Source of the DNA: Arthrobacter sp. fls2-241-R2A-200
GTDB taxonomy: Bacteria; Actinomycetota; Actinomycetes; Actinomycetales; Micrococcaceae
DNA: 64,000 nt
Assembly: GCF_030209745.1 (NCBI RefSeq)
Contig: NZ_JARVRJ010000014.1
Location: 1 to 64,000, forward strand
Direction: 5' to 3'
Shown: positions 17,421-26,349 of the stretch, piece after piece
Layout: every line of letters begins with the position of its first letter
Numbering within the stretch: the first letter of the stretch is position 1
The notes under the pieces: generated by a model
The model's input: the letters and a program-made list of their open reading frames with translations, nothing else
Databases searched by the model: none
What the model was told of the DNA's origin: nothing
Translations under genes and position numbers: made by a program

Positions 17421-18430
17421 TGTCCAAGCTCACATTCGCCCGCGCCATCAACGCCGGCCTGCGCAAATCGCTCGAGGACGATCCCAAAGTGGTTCTTTTG
17501 GGCGAAGACATTGGCTCCCTGGGCGGGGTGTTCAGGGTGACCGATGGTCTCCAGAAAGACTTCGGCAAGCACCGTGTCATCGACACTCCCTTGGCGGAGT
17601 CCGGCATCATCGGTGCTGCGGTCGGGCTGGCGTACCGAGGATTCCGACCGGTATGCGAGATACAGTTTGACGGTTTCATTTACCCCGCGTTTGACCAGAT
17701 CGTCAGCCAGGTCGCCAAGATGCATTACCGTACCCAAGGCCGCGTCAAGATGCCGATCACCATACGAGTTCCGTTTGGGGGAGGGATCGGTTCACCGGAA
17801 CATCACTCGGAATCTCCGGAAGCCTACTTCACCCACACGTCCGGATTGCGCGTGGTGGCAGTGTCCAACCCGCAGGATGCGTACACGATGATCCAGCAGG
17901 CCATCGCCTCGGATGACCCGGTTCTCTACTTCGAGCCCAAGCGGAGATACCACGACAAGGGGGATGTGGATGAGGCTTTGGACCTTTCCCGCGCCCTGTC
18001 CTTTGAGCGGGCCGCCGTCGTAAGCGCCGGCAAGGACGTGACGTTGGTCGCCTACGGCCCGCTGGTCAAGACAGCCAAGGACGCCGCGCTTGCCGCAGCC
18101 GATGAAGGCATTTCCGTTGAAGTCATTGACCTGCGGTCCTTGGCACCTGTCGATTACCCGCTGGTAGAGGCATCGGTACGCAAGACCGGTCGATTGGTCA
18201 TTACCCATGAAGCGGGGCAATCGGGCGGCCTGGGCGCGGAAATTGCGGCGAGCATCACGGAGCGTTGTTTCAATTACCTCGAGTCCGCACCTGTCCGCAT
18301 CACCGGCTTCGACGTCCCGTATCCGTACTCGAAGCTGGAAATGCACCATTTGCCGGACCTGGACAGGATTTTGGACGGCGTTGACCGGGCGCTGGGGCGC
18401 CCCAATTCATTGAGCGGTTTGGAAGGATGA
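17420..18430 (+). CDS. 2-oxoacid dehydrogenase E1 beta subunit, 336 aa
   Basis: Completes the ThDP active site with the alpha subunit. Typical blocks: VVLLGEDIGSLGGVFRVTDGL, IIGAAVGLAYRGFRPVCEIQF, MPITIRVPFGGGIGSPEHHSE and the C-terminal transketolase domain ending in RITGFDVPYPYSKLE. Length matches the family. The ATG overlaps the alpha TGA by one base, and its own stop overlaps the E2 start by four, so all three subunits are translationally coupled. Confidence 0.93.
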   Translation: MSKLTFARAINAGLRKSLEDDPKVVLLGEDIGSLGGVFRVTDGLQKDFGKHRVIDTPLAESGIIGAAVGLAYRGFRPVCEIQFDGFIYPAFDQIVSQVAKMHYRTQGRVKMPITIRVPFGGGIGSPEHHSESPEAYFTHTSGLRVVAVSNPQDAYTMIQQAIASDDPVLYFEPKRRYHDKGDVDEALDLSRALSFERAAVVSAGKDVTLVAYGPLVKTAKDAALAAADEGISVEVIDLRSLAPVDYPLVEASVRKTGRLVITHEAGQSGGLGAEIAASITERCFNYLESAPVRITGFDVPYPYSKLEMHHLPDLDRILDGVDRALGRPNSLSGLEG

Positions 18431-19854
18431 GCGCCACCATGATCAAGGAATTCAGGCTGCCGGACTTGGGAGAAGGTCTGACCGAGTCGGAAATCCTGAG
18501 TTGGAAGGTGGCCGTAGGGGACACGGTTACCCTCAACCAGGTCATCGCGGAGGTGGAGACGGCCAAGGCGGTAGTGGAACTGCCCTCACCGTTCGCCGGT
18601 GTGGTGGCCGCACTCCACGAGCAACCGGGAACAGTGGTGGAGGTCGGCAAGCCCATTGTCTCCTTCGAAGTGGATTCCGCTGAGGGCGGTTCCGCCCAAG
18701 CTGACACGAACGAACACGACGACGGCGGCGAAGTGCCCACAGCGGCAGCCAAACGCGAGCCGAACCTGGTGGGATACGGTGCAGTCCTGGAAAACACCGG
18801 GCGTCCTACGCGGAGGGCCCGGGGACAGGTGGCCCCAGCGCAGTCGCCGGTGCCGGCTTCGATGCCAACGCAAGTGCCTGTGCCAGCCCGAGCCGAAGTA
18901 CCAGCCCGAGTCGAAATACCAGCCCGAGTCGAACCTCCAGTTGCCTTGGAATCAGCGGGTGCCGAGCGCCCGCGCTCCACGCCGCCAGTTCGCAAGCTCG
19001 CCCGGGATTTGGGCATCGATCTGAGCGCGGTTCAGGGTTCGGGGCCCGGCGGCCTCATCACCCGGGAAGACATCCAGCAGTACACGGACGCTGAAGCCTC
19101 GCAGAAAACCGGGCAGGGAACGGCCACCCAAGCCTCTCCCGCCAGGCAGGGCGAGCGGGAGACGCGGACGCCCATCAAGGGTGTCCGCAAATTCACCGCC
19201 GCAGCAATGGTGCAGAGCGCTTTCACTGCCCCGCACGTAACCGAGTTCCTCACAGTTGATGTCACGGCGACCATGGAGCTTTTGGCCCGCCTGAAGGGCA
19301 GTAAGGCCTTTGAGGGCTACAAGCTGACGCCCCTGACCCTCGCAGCCAAGGCATTGCTGGTCGCGTTGCAGAATAACCCGTCGTTGAACTCACGGTGGGA
19401 TGAGGCCAACCAGGAAATCATCCAGTTCAACTACGTGAATCTGGGTATAGCTGCCGCGACGCCGCGAGGCCTCACGGTTCCGAACATCAAGGATGCGGAC
19501 CGCCTGACGCTGCGGGAACTCTCTGCGGCACTGACTGACCTGACGGACACGGCCCGTTCCGGAAAAACCCAACCGGCGGACCTCTCCGGCAGCACCATCT
19601 CCATCACCAACATCGGCGTCTTCGGCATCGATGCGGGGACTCCCATCCTCAATCCCGGCGAAGCTGCGATCCTTGCCTTGGGAAGCGTCCGGAAAGCGCC
19701 TTGGGTTGTGGAGGACCAGATCGTGGTCCGCCAGGTCATGTCCCTCAGCCTGTCCTTCGACCATCGCTTGGTCGACGGGGAACAGGGCTCCCGGTTCCTG
19801 GCTGATCTCGGTACCATCCTGGCCGACCCGGCCATGGTGTTGACCATGATCTAG
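18427..19854 (+). CDS. Dihydrolipoamide acyltransferase (E2), 475 aa
   Basis: Core of the branched-chain 2-oxoacid dehydrogenase complex. One lipoyl domain (residues 5-85) with the lipoylated K47 in VETAKAVVEL; a Pro/Ala/Val-rich linker with near-repeats of PARVE (about 150-175); a peripheral subunit-binding domain (about 185-219); and the acyltransferase domain with catalytic H446 and D450 in FDHRLVDG. The repeat linker is a swinging arm. Followed by a small hairpin and a convergent epimerase gene. Confidence 0.94.
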   Translation: MSATMIKEFRLPDLGEGLTESEILSWKVAVGDTVTLNQVIAEVETAKAVVELPSPFAGVVAALHEQPGTVVEVGKPIVSFEVDSAEGGSAQADTNEHDDGGEVPTAAAKREPNLVGYGAVLENTGRPTRRARGQVAPAQSPVPASMPTQVPVPARAEVPARVEIPARVEPPVALESAGAERPRSTPPVRKLARDLGIDLSAVQGSGPGGLITREDIQQYTDAEASQKTGQGTATQASPARQGERETRTPIKGVRKFTAAAMVQSAFTAPHVTEFLTVDVTATMELLARLKGSKAFEGYKLTPLTLAAKALLVALQNNPSLNSRWDEANQEIIQFNYVNLGIAAATPRGLTVPNIKDADRLTLRELSAALTDLTDTARSGKTQPADLSGSTISITNIGVFGIDAGTPILNPGEAAILALGSVRKAPWVVEDQIVVRQVMSLSLSFDHRLVDGEQGSRFLADLGTILADPAMVLTMI

Positions 19855-19879
19855 CCGGCCAGCTTCGCGCCGGACCGCC

Positions 19880-20752
19880 TCAGTCTTCGGTGGGGGTGGT
19901 CCGGTTCGGGTGGACATCCCGCCAGCTGTGCTGGGGTTCAAAACCCAGCACCTTGCGCGCCTTGTCGATCGACAGCATCGTTTCGTGTTCGCCCAACTCC
20001 TTGACCACCTCGACGCCGGGGAACACTTCGGCGGCCAGCGCGGCACTGCTGCGGGTCATCACGGTATCCGAGGCGGCAATGATGAAAGTTTCGAAACCCG
20101 GTGTCCCGTGTTCCAGGGCCTGGACCACGGCAAGTGCGCCGTCACGCGCGTCGATATAACCCCAGAGGTTCCATTTGCGCAGAGTCGGGTCCGAATCAAA
20201 GGACGGGAAGGCCTCATAGTCTTCCGGGTCCATGACGTTGGAGAACCTCAGCGCCGTGATGCTCAGGTTCGGGTCCCACCGCGTCAGTTGGATGGCCATC
20301 TGCTCTTCGAGGTGTTTCACCAGTGAGTAGGTACTCTCTGGCCGTGCTGCATACTCCTCGTCCACAGGGATGTACGGCGGTTCGACGTCGAAGGGCAGCC
20401 CGAGGACGGTCTCGCTGGAGGCGTACACCACCTTGGTGATCCCGGCCCTGCGGGCCGCCTGGAACACGTTGTACGTGGAGAGCATGTTGTTCTCGAAAAT
20501 CGCGGCGTCAGGAGCGAGCCCCGGGGCGGGAATTGCTGCAAGGTGCACAATGGCATCTATGCCGTTGTGCCTGTCGTCGAGGCCAAGGATCACGTCCAGG
20601 ACCTGTCCGTAGTTGCGGAGGTCCACGTTCACGTAACCCGGGCCGCGAGTTCCCATGCGATCCAGATTGAGTACGTCGTGGCCATCTTGGACGAGCCGCC
20701 TGACGACGCTCCTGCCCAATTTTCCGCTTCCCCCGGTGACGGCAATCCTCAT
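19880..20752 (-). CDS. NAD-dependent epimerase/dehydratase (extended SDR), 290 aa
   Basis: Rossmann start MRIAVTGGSGKLGRSVVRRL, LAAIPAPG, a Ser and the YSLVK catalytic pair near residues 143-147, and NVMDPEDYE mark an extended short-chain dehydrogenase acting on a sugar or nucleotide sugar. ATG at 20750-20752 is supported by GAGGAG seven to eleven bases upstream; the open frame reaches 31 codons further without a site. Single gene, convergent with the E2 gene. Substrate unknown. Confidence 0.86.
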   Translation of the reverse strand: MRIAVTGGSGKLGRSVVRRLVQDGHDVLNLDRMGTRGPGYVNVDLRNYGQVLDVILGLDDRHNGIDAIVHLAAIPAPGLAPDAAIFENNMLSTYNVFQAARRAGITKVVYASSETVLGLPFDVEPPYIPVDEEYAARPESTYSLVKHLEEQMAIQLTRWDPNLSITALRFSNVMDPEDYEAFPSFDSDPTLRKWNLWGYIDARDGALAVVQALEHGTPGFETFIIAASDTVMTRSSAALAAEVFPGVEVVKELGEHETMLSIDKARKVLGFEPQHSWRDVHPNRTTPTED

Positions 20753-20950
20753 CGTGAACTCCTCGCTTGTAGCTGCCCTAGCCAAGGGCCTGTTGTCCGG
20801 CGTCCGGCCATGCGCAATGAATGTCCAGTGCAGTGAATGGTGCAACGAATGGTCGGTCTTTCAACCCTAAACTTCGTGAGCACCCAAAACAGCCCTGTAG
20901 CTGGCCCTGTGAGTCCTAGGATGTGCAGCCGGGTGAGATCCCCGGCGGCG

Positions 20951-21625
20951 TCAGCGCCCTTCGCCGTCGTCGTCCTGTTCATCAGCGATCAGGGCATCAG
21001 CGGTGAGGGCCGAGTACGCCATCTGCTCCAGGATGGGCCGTGCCGTCTTGGCCGCGATCTTTCGCCCATGGTGGCGGACCGAGTGCGGCGTGGAATTGAT
21101 GAGGCCAAAAGCGGCGTGGGCACGAACCCGGAGCCCGGAAATGTCCGAGTCCGGGTGGATCCTTGCCAGCACCTCTACCCAGGTCTCCACGTAACTGCGC
21201 TGCAGGGACCTGACCTCGGCTTGGTCCGCGTCGGTCAGGCTTCCGAAATCGCGGTCCTGAACCCGAATGACGTCCGGGTGGGTCAGGGCGAAGTCGACTT
21301 GAAATTGAACCAAGGCCCGCAGGGCATCTTTTGGGTCGGAGGTTTCAGCTGCAACCCGGAGCCCGCCGTCGAGCAGGTCCCGGCTTACGCTCAAGAGGAG
21401 TTCGCCGAGGACTGCCTGCTTGCCCGGAAAGTGGCGGTACACAGCCGGCCCACTCACTCCAGCTGCCGCTCCGAGATCTTCGAGCGAAACCCGGCTAAAG
21501 CCGTTTTCGGCAAAAAGACCCGCCGCAGCGGACAACAAAGCCAGGCGTCGGACTTCCTTTGCCTGGCTCCTTTGGGTTGCCGTGGCGCGGATGCCCGCAG
21601 TGCGTGCTTCCGGCACTCCAGTCAC
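20951..21625 (-). CDS. TetR/AcrR-family regulator, 224 aa
   Basis: DNA-binding domain near residues 27-75 (RRLALLSAAAGLFAENGF, then LGAAAGVSGPAVYRHFPGKQ); the rest is a helical ligand domain. GTG at 21623-21625 with AAGGAGGAG directly upstream. It lies downstream of the RiPP operon on the same strand. In related genomes I would expect such a TetR next to the acyl-CoA carboxylase operon that now starts at 32754. The palindromes at 6228 and 32678 are its likely targets (inference). It may instead serve the RiPP cluster. Confidence 0.88.
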   Translation of the reverse strand: MTGVPEARTAGIRATATQRSQAKEVRRLALLSAAAGLFAENGFSRVSLEDLGAAAGVSGPAVYRHFPGKQAVLGELLLSVSRDLLDGGLRVAAETSDPKDALRALVQFQVDFALTHPDVIRVQDRDFGSLTDADQAEVRSLQRSYVETWVEVLARIHPDSDISGLRVRAHAAFGLINSTPHSVRHHGRKIAAKTARPILEQMAYSALTADALIADEQDDDGEGR

Positions 21626-21774
21626 TTTCTCCTCCTTGGCCCACCACGGGCCGGCTGGCAGGACACCGTCAAGGTTCCCGCCGGCCCTGCGAATCCACAT
21701 CCGCTCCTGCCCGAGGACGATCCTAGCCGGTGGCACCCGGGGTGCCCAGTTCCCACCCCGGCCGGGAGACGGAG

Positions 21775-21801
21775 CTAAATGAAAGGGGCTAAATGAAAGG
21801 G
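21775..21801. repeat. 14-base tandem duplication at the end of the YcaO gene
   Basis: CTAAATGAAAGGGG at 21775-21788 is repeated almost fully at 21789-21801. Each copy carries a TAG on the minus strand; the gene ends at the first, inside the 21789 copy. It looks like a replication slippage product. Confidence 0.7.
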
Positions 21802-23039
21802 TGCGGAAGCGGGTTGCCTGGTAGCCCGTTCCCGGCGGCAGCCGCACCAAGCACGTTCCACTCCAACGCCTCGGACATCCGAAGGGGCTGGAGAGTATCG
21901 CAGAAGATCTTCACCGCACACCAACCCATTTCCCTGATCGCTTGTGGCAGCCGCGGTGTCAGATCGATCAGCGTGTATCCAGCCAAGATGTCCGGCCAAG
22001 CTCCTTGCTGTCCGTCTGCGGCGCTAGCCTCCGCATCGGAGACGAGGGAGTGGCTTGCGCGGGGGATGCGATCCAGCCATGTACGGATTGCCGTGATACT
22101 GGCATCGGCTGCCCAGTAGCGAGCCCGGGCCATCTCACTGGTGATCGGCGGCGCCATGGGCCTCTCGCCCTCGGAATCTTTTAAGTTGATGAGCAAGGAC
22201 CTGATTTGCAGGGACTCTTGAACGGCACGCAGCACGCCGAGGAACCGGTCATGTTCCAGCCCTAGTCCCGCGCCCACAACCCCGTGCTTTGTGTCGATGG
22301 CAACGGCCATCCACACCGCGTGTCCGTGGGACTCGTCGAGGAGGACCAGTTCCAGTTCCACGCCTTGGGAGGCAGCAGCTTTGGCCACATCAAGCACCCG
22401 GGCGTCGGGGCCTGCGCTCCTCGGCCTGGGAGCTCCGCTAATGGGTTCGAACGCTGCATCGGCAAGTTCGAACCGCAGTGCTGCTTCGGGCCGGTCCCAC
22501 CCTCGCATTGCGGCGTGGCGTTCGATGATCTCCTTGGCAGCCGACTGTTCCGCGGTTGCCCGGCTGATGCCCGCAGCGGTCCCCGAAGGGCTCGGGTCAA
22601 AAAGATCCTGTGCCCCTGGCGTTGCAGCACGAGGGAAGTCCACCGCCGCCGCAGGTACAGCCACCGCTCTTTCTCTGCCGTCGCCGTCGTATCTTGTTGC
22701 TGCATAAACGTCCACGTTGGGTAGGGCTGAGATGTCTGCCCAGCTCACACCGCGGGGCGCGATGGGAAGTCCGGCACCGTTGGGCAGCCCAGGGTGCGGG
22801 ATGAGCGCTCGGCGCTCCACCGCTTCGCCGGTCGCCCGGGCGAACGTCGGGGCGCGCCTGACGCCTGCCGCACCCACCCAACTCATATCGATGCCGGCGT
22901 TCGATTCGTCCGGACGTTCCTGACCGATATCGACGGCGACCGTCCACAGCAGGCTATTCGTTCCGTCCGGGGGCAGAACCCGAACACTGCGTGCCAAGCC
23001 GAGGGCAGGGTTCAGTGTCTGGAGGTAATCAACTCCCAT
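21789..23039 (-). CDS. YcaO-domain protein of the RiPP cluster, 416 aa
   Basis: YcaO enzymes use ATP to activate a peptide backbone amide. Visible: ARATGEAVERRAL (E72, E75) matching the ATP/Mg-binding helix, the SGTAAG turn (152-157) followed by EQSAAKEIIERHA (E170, E173), and a C-terminus closing in PLPHPFI, the Pro-rich end seen in cyclodehydratase YcaOs. The usual ERDA reads ERHA. There is no E1-like/ocin-ThiF partner, no TfuA and no flavin azoline dehydrogenase in the operon. ATG at 23037-23039 has AAGGAT at good spacing and overlaps the dehydrogenase end; a TTG at 23048 is possible. Last gene of the operon. Its substrate is unclear because the precursor cores have no Ser or Cys and only a terminal Thr. 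Confidence 0.8.
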   Translation of the reverse strand: MGVDYLQTLNPALGLARSVRVLPPDGTNSLLWTVAVDIGQERPDESNAGIDMSWVGAAGVRRAPTFARATGEAVERRALIPHPGLPNGAGLPIAPRGVSWADISALPNVDVYAATRYDGDGRERAVAVPAAAVDFPRAATPGAQDLFDPSPSGTAAGISRATAEQSAAKEIIERHAAMRGWDRPEAALRFELADAAFEPISGAPRPRSAGPDARVLDVAKAAASQGVELELVLLDESHGHAVWMAVAIDTKHGVVGAGLGLEHDRFLGVLRAVQESLQIRSLLINLKDSEGERPMAPPITSEMARARYWAADASITAIRTWLDRIPRASHSLVSDAEASAADGQQGAWPDILAGYTLIDLTPRLPQAIREMGWCAVKIFCDTLQPLRMSEALEWNVLGAAAAGNGLPGNPLPHPFI

Positions 23040-24342
23040 AAGGATCAATCCTTAAGTCAGTCAGGCCGGCGGCCCGGATACCGGCTGCAAACATCTCCGA
23101 CAGTTGCTCACGTGCCAATTCCTTTTTCATGGGACGGCCGCGGCCGAATCGGCGCAGGGTGTTCCTGGCCAAGGCATCGGCGAGGTCTGACTGAATAGGG
23201 CTTGGGGGAACGAGGTCTGCGGGTACGAGGCTGCCGCCGCCCGAAGTCCCCTTTCCCGAAGCATCGCTTCCAGGACGCTTTCCTTCGGAAAGCCTGCCTC
23301 CGGAGCCGAGGGCGTGATCCGGCCCCAACCGAGCGACGCTCGCGGCACGTGCAACGCCGTTGGCAACCAGGGGCCAGAGCTCCTCAAGCTTTTGCCCATC
23401 ACCCCAGACGGTGTTACCTCCGGCGACGGCGGCGAGCCACGGCCCCAGCAGGAGGATGGATGCTTGGTTCTTGCGGATGCCCAGGGCCATGGACAACTCA
23501 TTCGCCAAGAACCACAGCGATGACGGCGCCGGGCCGCGGCCGCGTAATGACCAACCAGCGTGCGACTCCGCACTCAGCAGGGCCGCATCCAGACGCTGTT
23601 GGCTGGACAATCGGAAACCGCTCTCTGTCCCGGCCCGGAGGTTCGCACCAGCGGCTCCGAGCAGCCAGCGCCCCTGTGCCTCGGAGTAACCCAGCGCGGA
23701 CCCGCCTTCCACCATTGAGGTTAGGAGCCGGACAGCCGGTTCGAGCAGGCCCTCTGCCGCGAGCCACGGTGGTGCCTCAAGGAACCCGGGGTCGTAGGCG
23801 ACCATGGACGTGCTCAAGCCCTCCAGCAGGACCAGGTTCTTTGCCCTGTCCGGCCAGGGGTCGCCGTCGTCACTGCGGGGCGATTCGTAGCAGGCGCCGG
23901 CGTTGACCTCGGAACCCGTACCAAACGTGCTCGGGATCACGCCAAACTCTATGTGGCCCGCGAGCGGCCGGGGGAGGATTGCGACGCCGTTTCGGTCGCC
24001 TATGCGCCGCAGGAACGGCTCCACGGATGGATCGGACGCCATCGCTACAGCGAGCTTTGCGACGTCCATGGTGTTGCCGCCGCCGACCGCAAGAAGGCGT
24101 TCCACGCCGGACTGGTCCAACCGCCGCGCGAGCTTTGACGCCGTCTCAATACCGGCTGGCAACCCAGCGTCCTCGACCCACAGGAAGCCGCCCGGGTCGA
24201 GGATTTCCAGTCGGTCGCTCAAAGCCGGGTCAGCCACCAGTACGGTCCTGGTGGAACGAAAAGCCTGCGCCAGCCGGACGGCCGACCCCGCTCCGGCAAT
24301 CTGTGCGGGAGTGGCCGGCCTTTGAACCAGGGCGGAAATCAC
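23029..24342 (-). CDS. Daptide-type dehydrogenase / oxidative decarboxylase (iron-ADH fold), 437 aa
   Basis: The NAD-binding half keeps GGGNTMDVAKL (87-97) and STFGTGSE (138-145) of iron-dependent alcohol dehydrogenases. In the described daptides, such a protein oxidises and decarboxylates the C-terminal Thr of the precursor. The stretch where the family has its metal Asp and first His reads GLLEPAVRL (198-206), and the later His positions also look replaced, so the metal site seems lost or moved. A Gly/Ser-rich insertion lies near 360-380. GTG start overlaps the aminotransferase TGA (GTGA). Alternative: an unrelated polyol dehydrogenase relative. Confidence 0.8.
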   Translation of the reverse strand: MISALVQRPATPAQIAGAGSAVRLAQAFRSTRTVLVADPALSDRLEILDPGGFLWVEDAGLPAGIETASKLARRLDQSGVERLLAVGGGNTMDVAKLAVAMASDPSVEPFLRRIGDRNGVAILPRPLAGHIEFGVIPSTFGTGSEVNAGACYESPRSDDGDPWPDRAKNLVLLEGLSTSMVAYDPGFLEAPPWLAAEGLLEPAVRLLTSMVEGGSALGYSEAQGRWLLGAAGANLRAGTESGFRLSSQQRLDAALLSAESHAGWSLRGRGPAPSSLWFLANELSMALGIRKNQASILLLGPWLAAVAGGNTVWGDGQKLEELWPLVANGVARAASVARLGPDHALGSGGRLSEGKRPGSDASGKGTSGGGSLVPADLVPPSPIQSDLADALARNTLRRFGRGRPMKKELAREQLSEMFAAGIRAAGLTDLRIDPYGS

Positions 24343-25586
24343 GCGAATTGCCCGGCCAGGTAGTCCGTTACGACACTTTGGATCCGGTCGAACAGCACGT
24401 CCAACTCCGCGTCGGGATAGTTCAGCGCCGGCACGAACTGCACCGCCCCCGGAGAAGGCTGGACGACGGCGCCTCGCCGTCGGCACTCGCTGACGAGTTC
24501 GAAGACTTTGTCCGTCCCGATGAGCTCTCCTGCATCGTCGAAGAGCTGCACAGCGCGGAATGATCCGCGGCCGAACCCTTTGACCCGCGGTGAAAGGCTC
24601 TCCAGCCCGGAAACAAAGGCCGCAAGCCTCCTGCCCACGCGGGCTGCTGAGGTAGCTATGTCGAGGCGTTCGATTTCATCCAAAGTCGCCACAATGGCGG
24701 CACAGGACTGCGGGGACCCGGCTTGGGTCTCTCCGTGCCAGAACACCTGCTGTGCTTGGTCGAACGCGTCCACAACGCGGTCACCCAGGAGCAGCGCCGA
24801 CGCGGCACATGTTCCGTTGGTGAGGGCCTTGCTGAGGACCAGGACATCGGGCTGAATCCAGTCATGGCTGGCAAATCGTGGGCCCGTCCGGTGGAAGCCG
24901 GTGGCGACCTCATCGGCAACAATGAGGAACCCTTCGGATTCCCGGTAGGCGTACACGGCGTCGACGATGTCTTGTGGCACCGGTAGCGCGCCGGAACCCA
25001 GAACGGGTTCCATGATCACCGCGGCAATTTCCGGACCAAACCTCTTCATCACGATGTCCAGGGCCGCCAGGTCATCGTAGGGAATCTTGATGTTCAGCCG
25101 TTGATCCACCTGGTAGACGTCCTGGAAAAGATAGGAGCCCGTGACAGCCATCGCGCCCATGGTCACACCGTGGTAGCTGGCGGTGAAACTGACGATCCTG
25201 CGGCGTTTGGGATTCGAGTTGATGTCGTGGAACTGGCGGCTGAGCTTGACCACGGCATCAAGCGCAGAGCTGCCGGAGGTGGCGTAGAAGACCGAAGAGT
25301 ACTCATGGGGAAGAACGAACTCCAGCAAGCGGGTAGCAGCTTCGCGCGAGTAGGCACTGCCGCGGCGGAAGATCGGCAGGGTGGCCGCATTGAGGTTCGC
25401 TTCGTTGATCGCTTCTGCTATCGCCACGTTGCCGTAGCCCAAGCTTGCATTCCAGAGGCCACTGATGCCGCACAAAGCCTCTGTCCCATCCGCAAAGGTG
25501 ATGGTGTTGCCCCGAGCAGCCGTTGCTTCGGCATTGCCCCAATCCTTGGACGGGACGTAAAACTCGAAGTATTCACTGCTGGACAT
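24339..25586 (-). CDS. Daptide-type class III aminotransferase, 415 aa
   Basis: PLP-dependent, fold type I. Landmarks: ATSGSSALDAVVKLSRQ (phosphate-binding turn), SYHG, MEPVLGSG, D225 in VADEVATGFHRTG, and K253 in LVLSKALTNG, the Schiff-base lysine. In daptide biosynthesis the partner enzyme aminates the C-terminal ketone left by oxidative decarboxylation of Thr. ATG at 25584-25586 inside the methyltransferase 3' end (14-base overlap) gives a family-length protein. The operon place next to the dehydrogenase and the methyltransferase supports the role; by sequence alone it could be any omega-aminotransferase. Confidence 0.86.
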   Translation of the reverse strand: MSSSEYFEFYVPSKDWGNAEATAARGNTITFADGTEALCGISGLWNASLGYGNVAIAEAINEANLNAATLPIFRRGSAYSREAATRLLEFVLPHEYSSVFYATSGSSALDAVVKLSRQFHDINSNPKRRRIVSFTASYHGVTMGAMAVTGSYLFQDVYQVDQRLNIKIPYDDLAALDIVMKRFGPEIAAVIMEPVLGSGALPVPQDIVDAVYAYRESEGFLIVADEVATGFHRTGPRFASHDWIQPDVLVLSKALTNGTCAASALLLGDRVVDAFDQAQQVFWHGETQAGSPQSCAAIVATLDEIERLDIATSAARVGRRLAAFVSGLESLSPRVKGFGRGSFRAVQLFDDAGELIGTDKVFELVSECRRRGAVVQPSPGAVQFVPALNYPDAELDVLFDRIQSVVTDYLAGQFA

Positions 25587-26349
25587 CCGTGCTTTCCCCC
25601 ATCGCGTCTGGCCCAGGAGAGTGGGCCCTGAAAAGTTTGTAGTCGCCGATCGCACCGACCCGGTTCCGCGGCCCGACGTCGACCGCGTCCTTGAGGACCA
25701 ATCCCGCCTCGCGCAGTTCAGTCCTTAGATCGCTTTCGGTCAAAAGATGTGTCGTCACCGAATACTCCGCGATTGCCTGCCCGTCATCTGATCGTTCGAT
25801 CAACGTCGAGGAGAACGTTCCGCGGACGGCGTCGAACCTCTCCTCGATTGCCAGGTTCGGCGAAACTTCATGCACGTAGCTGTTCTGTCCGCCTAAATCG
25901 GGAATGCGCAACGAGAGCAGGAGCTCGCCCCCTGGGTTTAACCATTGGCGGATGTCGGCAAGGAGCGAGCGGCGCTGGTCGGCGTCGAAGAGACAGAATG
26001 AAGTGGTCCCGAGGACGACGCAGTCGAAGTGGCCACCCGGCTCCAAGCTCAGGATGTCAGCCAGGACGACGTTCGCTTTTGACGCAATGTTCTTGCGGTT
26101 TGGCCGTGCAAGTTCCTCGCTGAGTATGCGCAGGAGCTCCGCTGAGTTGTCCACGGCCGTGATGGATCGGACGAAGGGCAGGAGAGCCAGCGTTATCCGG
26201 CCGGAACCTGCCGCCAGTTCAAGTACACGGGCGTCCTTGCCCCTGAGTCTGTGGATGATCTCTCGCAGTTCAGAGGTGTCCGATTGGACGATCTCATGGT
26301 AGAGCTCGGCGCCCCTCCCGGTGTAAAGGGTTGCTTGGGCGCCGCTCAT
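25573..26349 (-). CDS. Daptide-type SAM methyltransferase, 258 aa
   Basis: Class I methyltransferase: motif I VLELAAGSGR (42-51), ITAVDNSAELL (motif II acidic end), VLADILSLE, and FDCVVLGTTSFCLFD (motif IV). In daptides the methyltransferase dimethylates the new C-terminal amine. Overlaps the 364-residue protein by four bases (ATGA) and the aminotransferase by fourteen. Length and order fit the core modification set of the cluster. Substrate assignment is by context. Confidence 0.85.
   Translation of the reverse strand: MSGAQATLYTGRGAELYHEIVQSDTSELREIIHRLRGKDARVLELAAGSGRITLALLPFVRSITAVDNSAELLRILSEELARPNRKNIASKANVVLADILSLEPGGHFDCVVLGTTSFCLFDADQRRSLLADIRQWLNPGGELLLSLRIPDLGGQNSYVHEVSPNLAIEERFDAVRGTFSSTLIERSDDGQAIAEYSVTTHLLTESDLRTELREAGLVLKDAVDVGPRNRVGAIGDYKLFRAHSPGPDAMGESTDVQQ

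Noticed and set aside
23035-23048. AAGGATTGATCCTT palindrome at the YcaO start as an RNA switch
   Set aside because: It is a short stem covering the ribosome site of a coupled gene; translation from upstream would open it. No further evidence.
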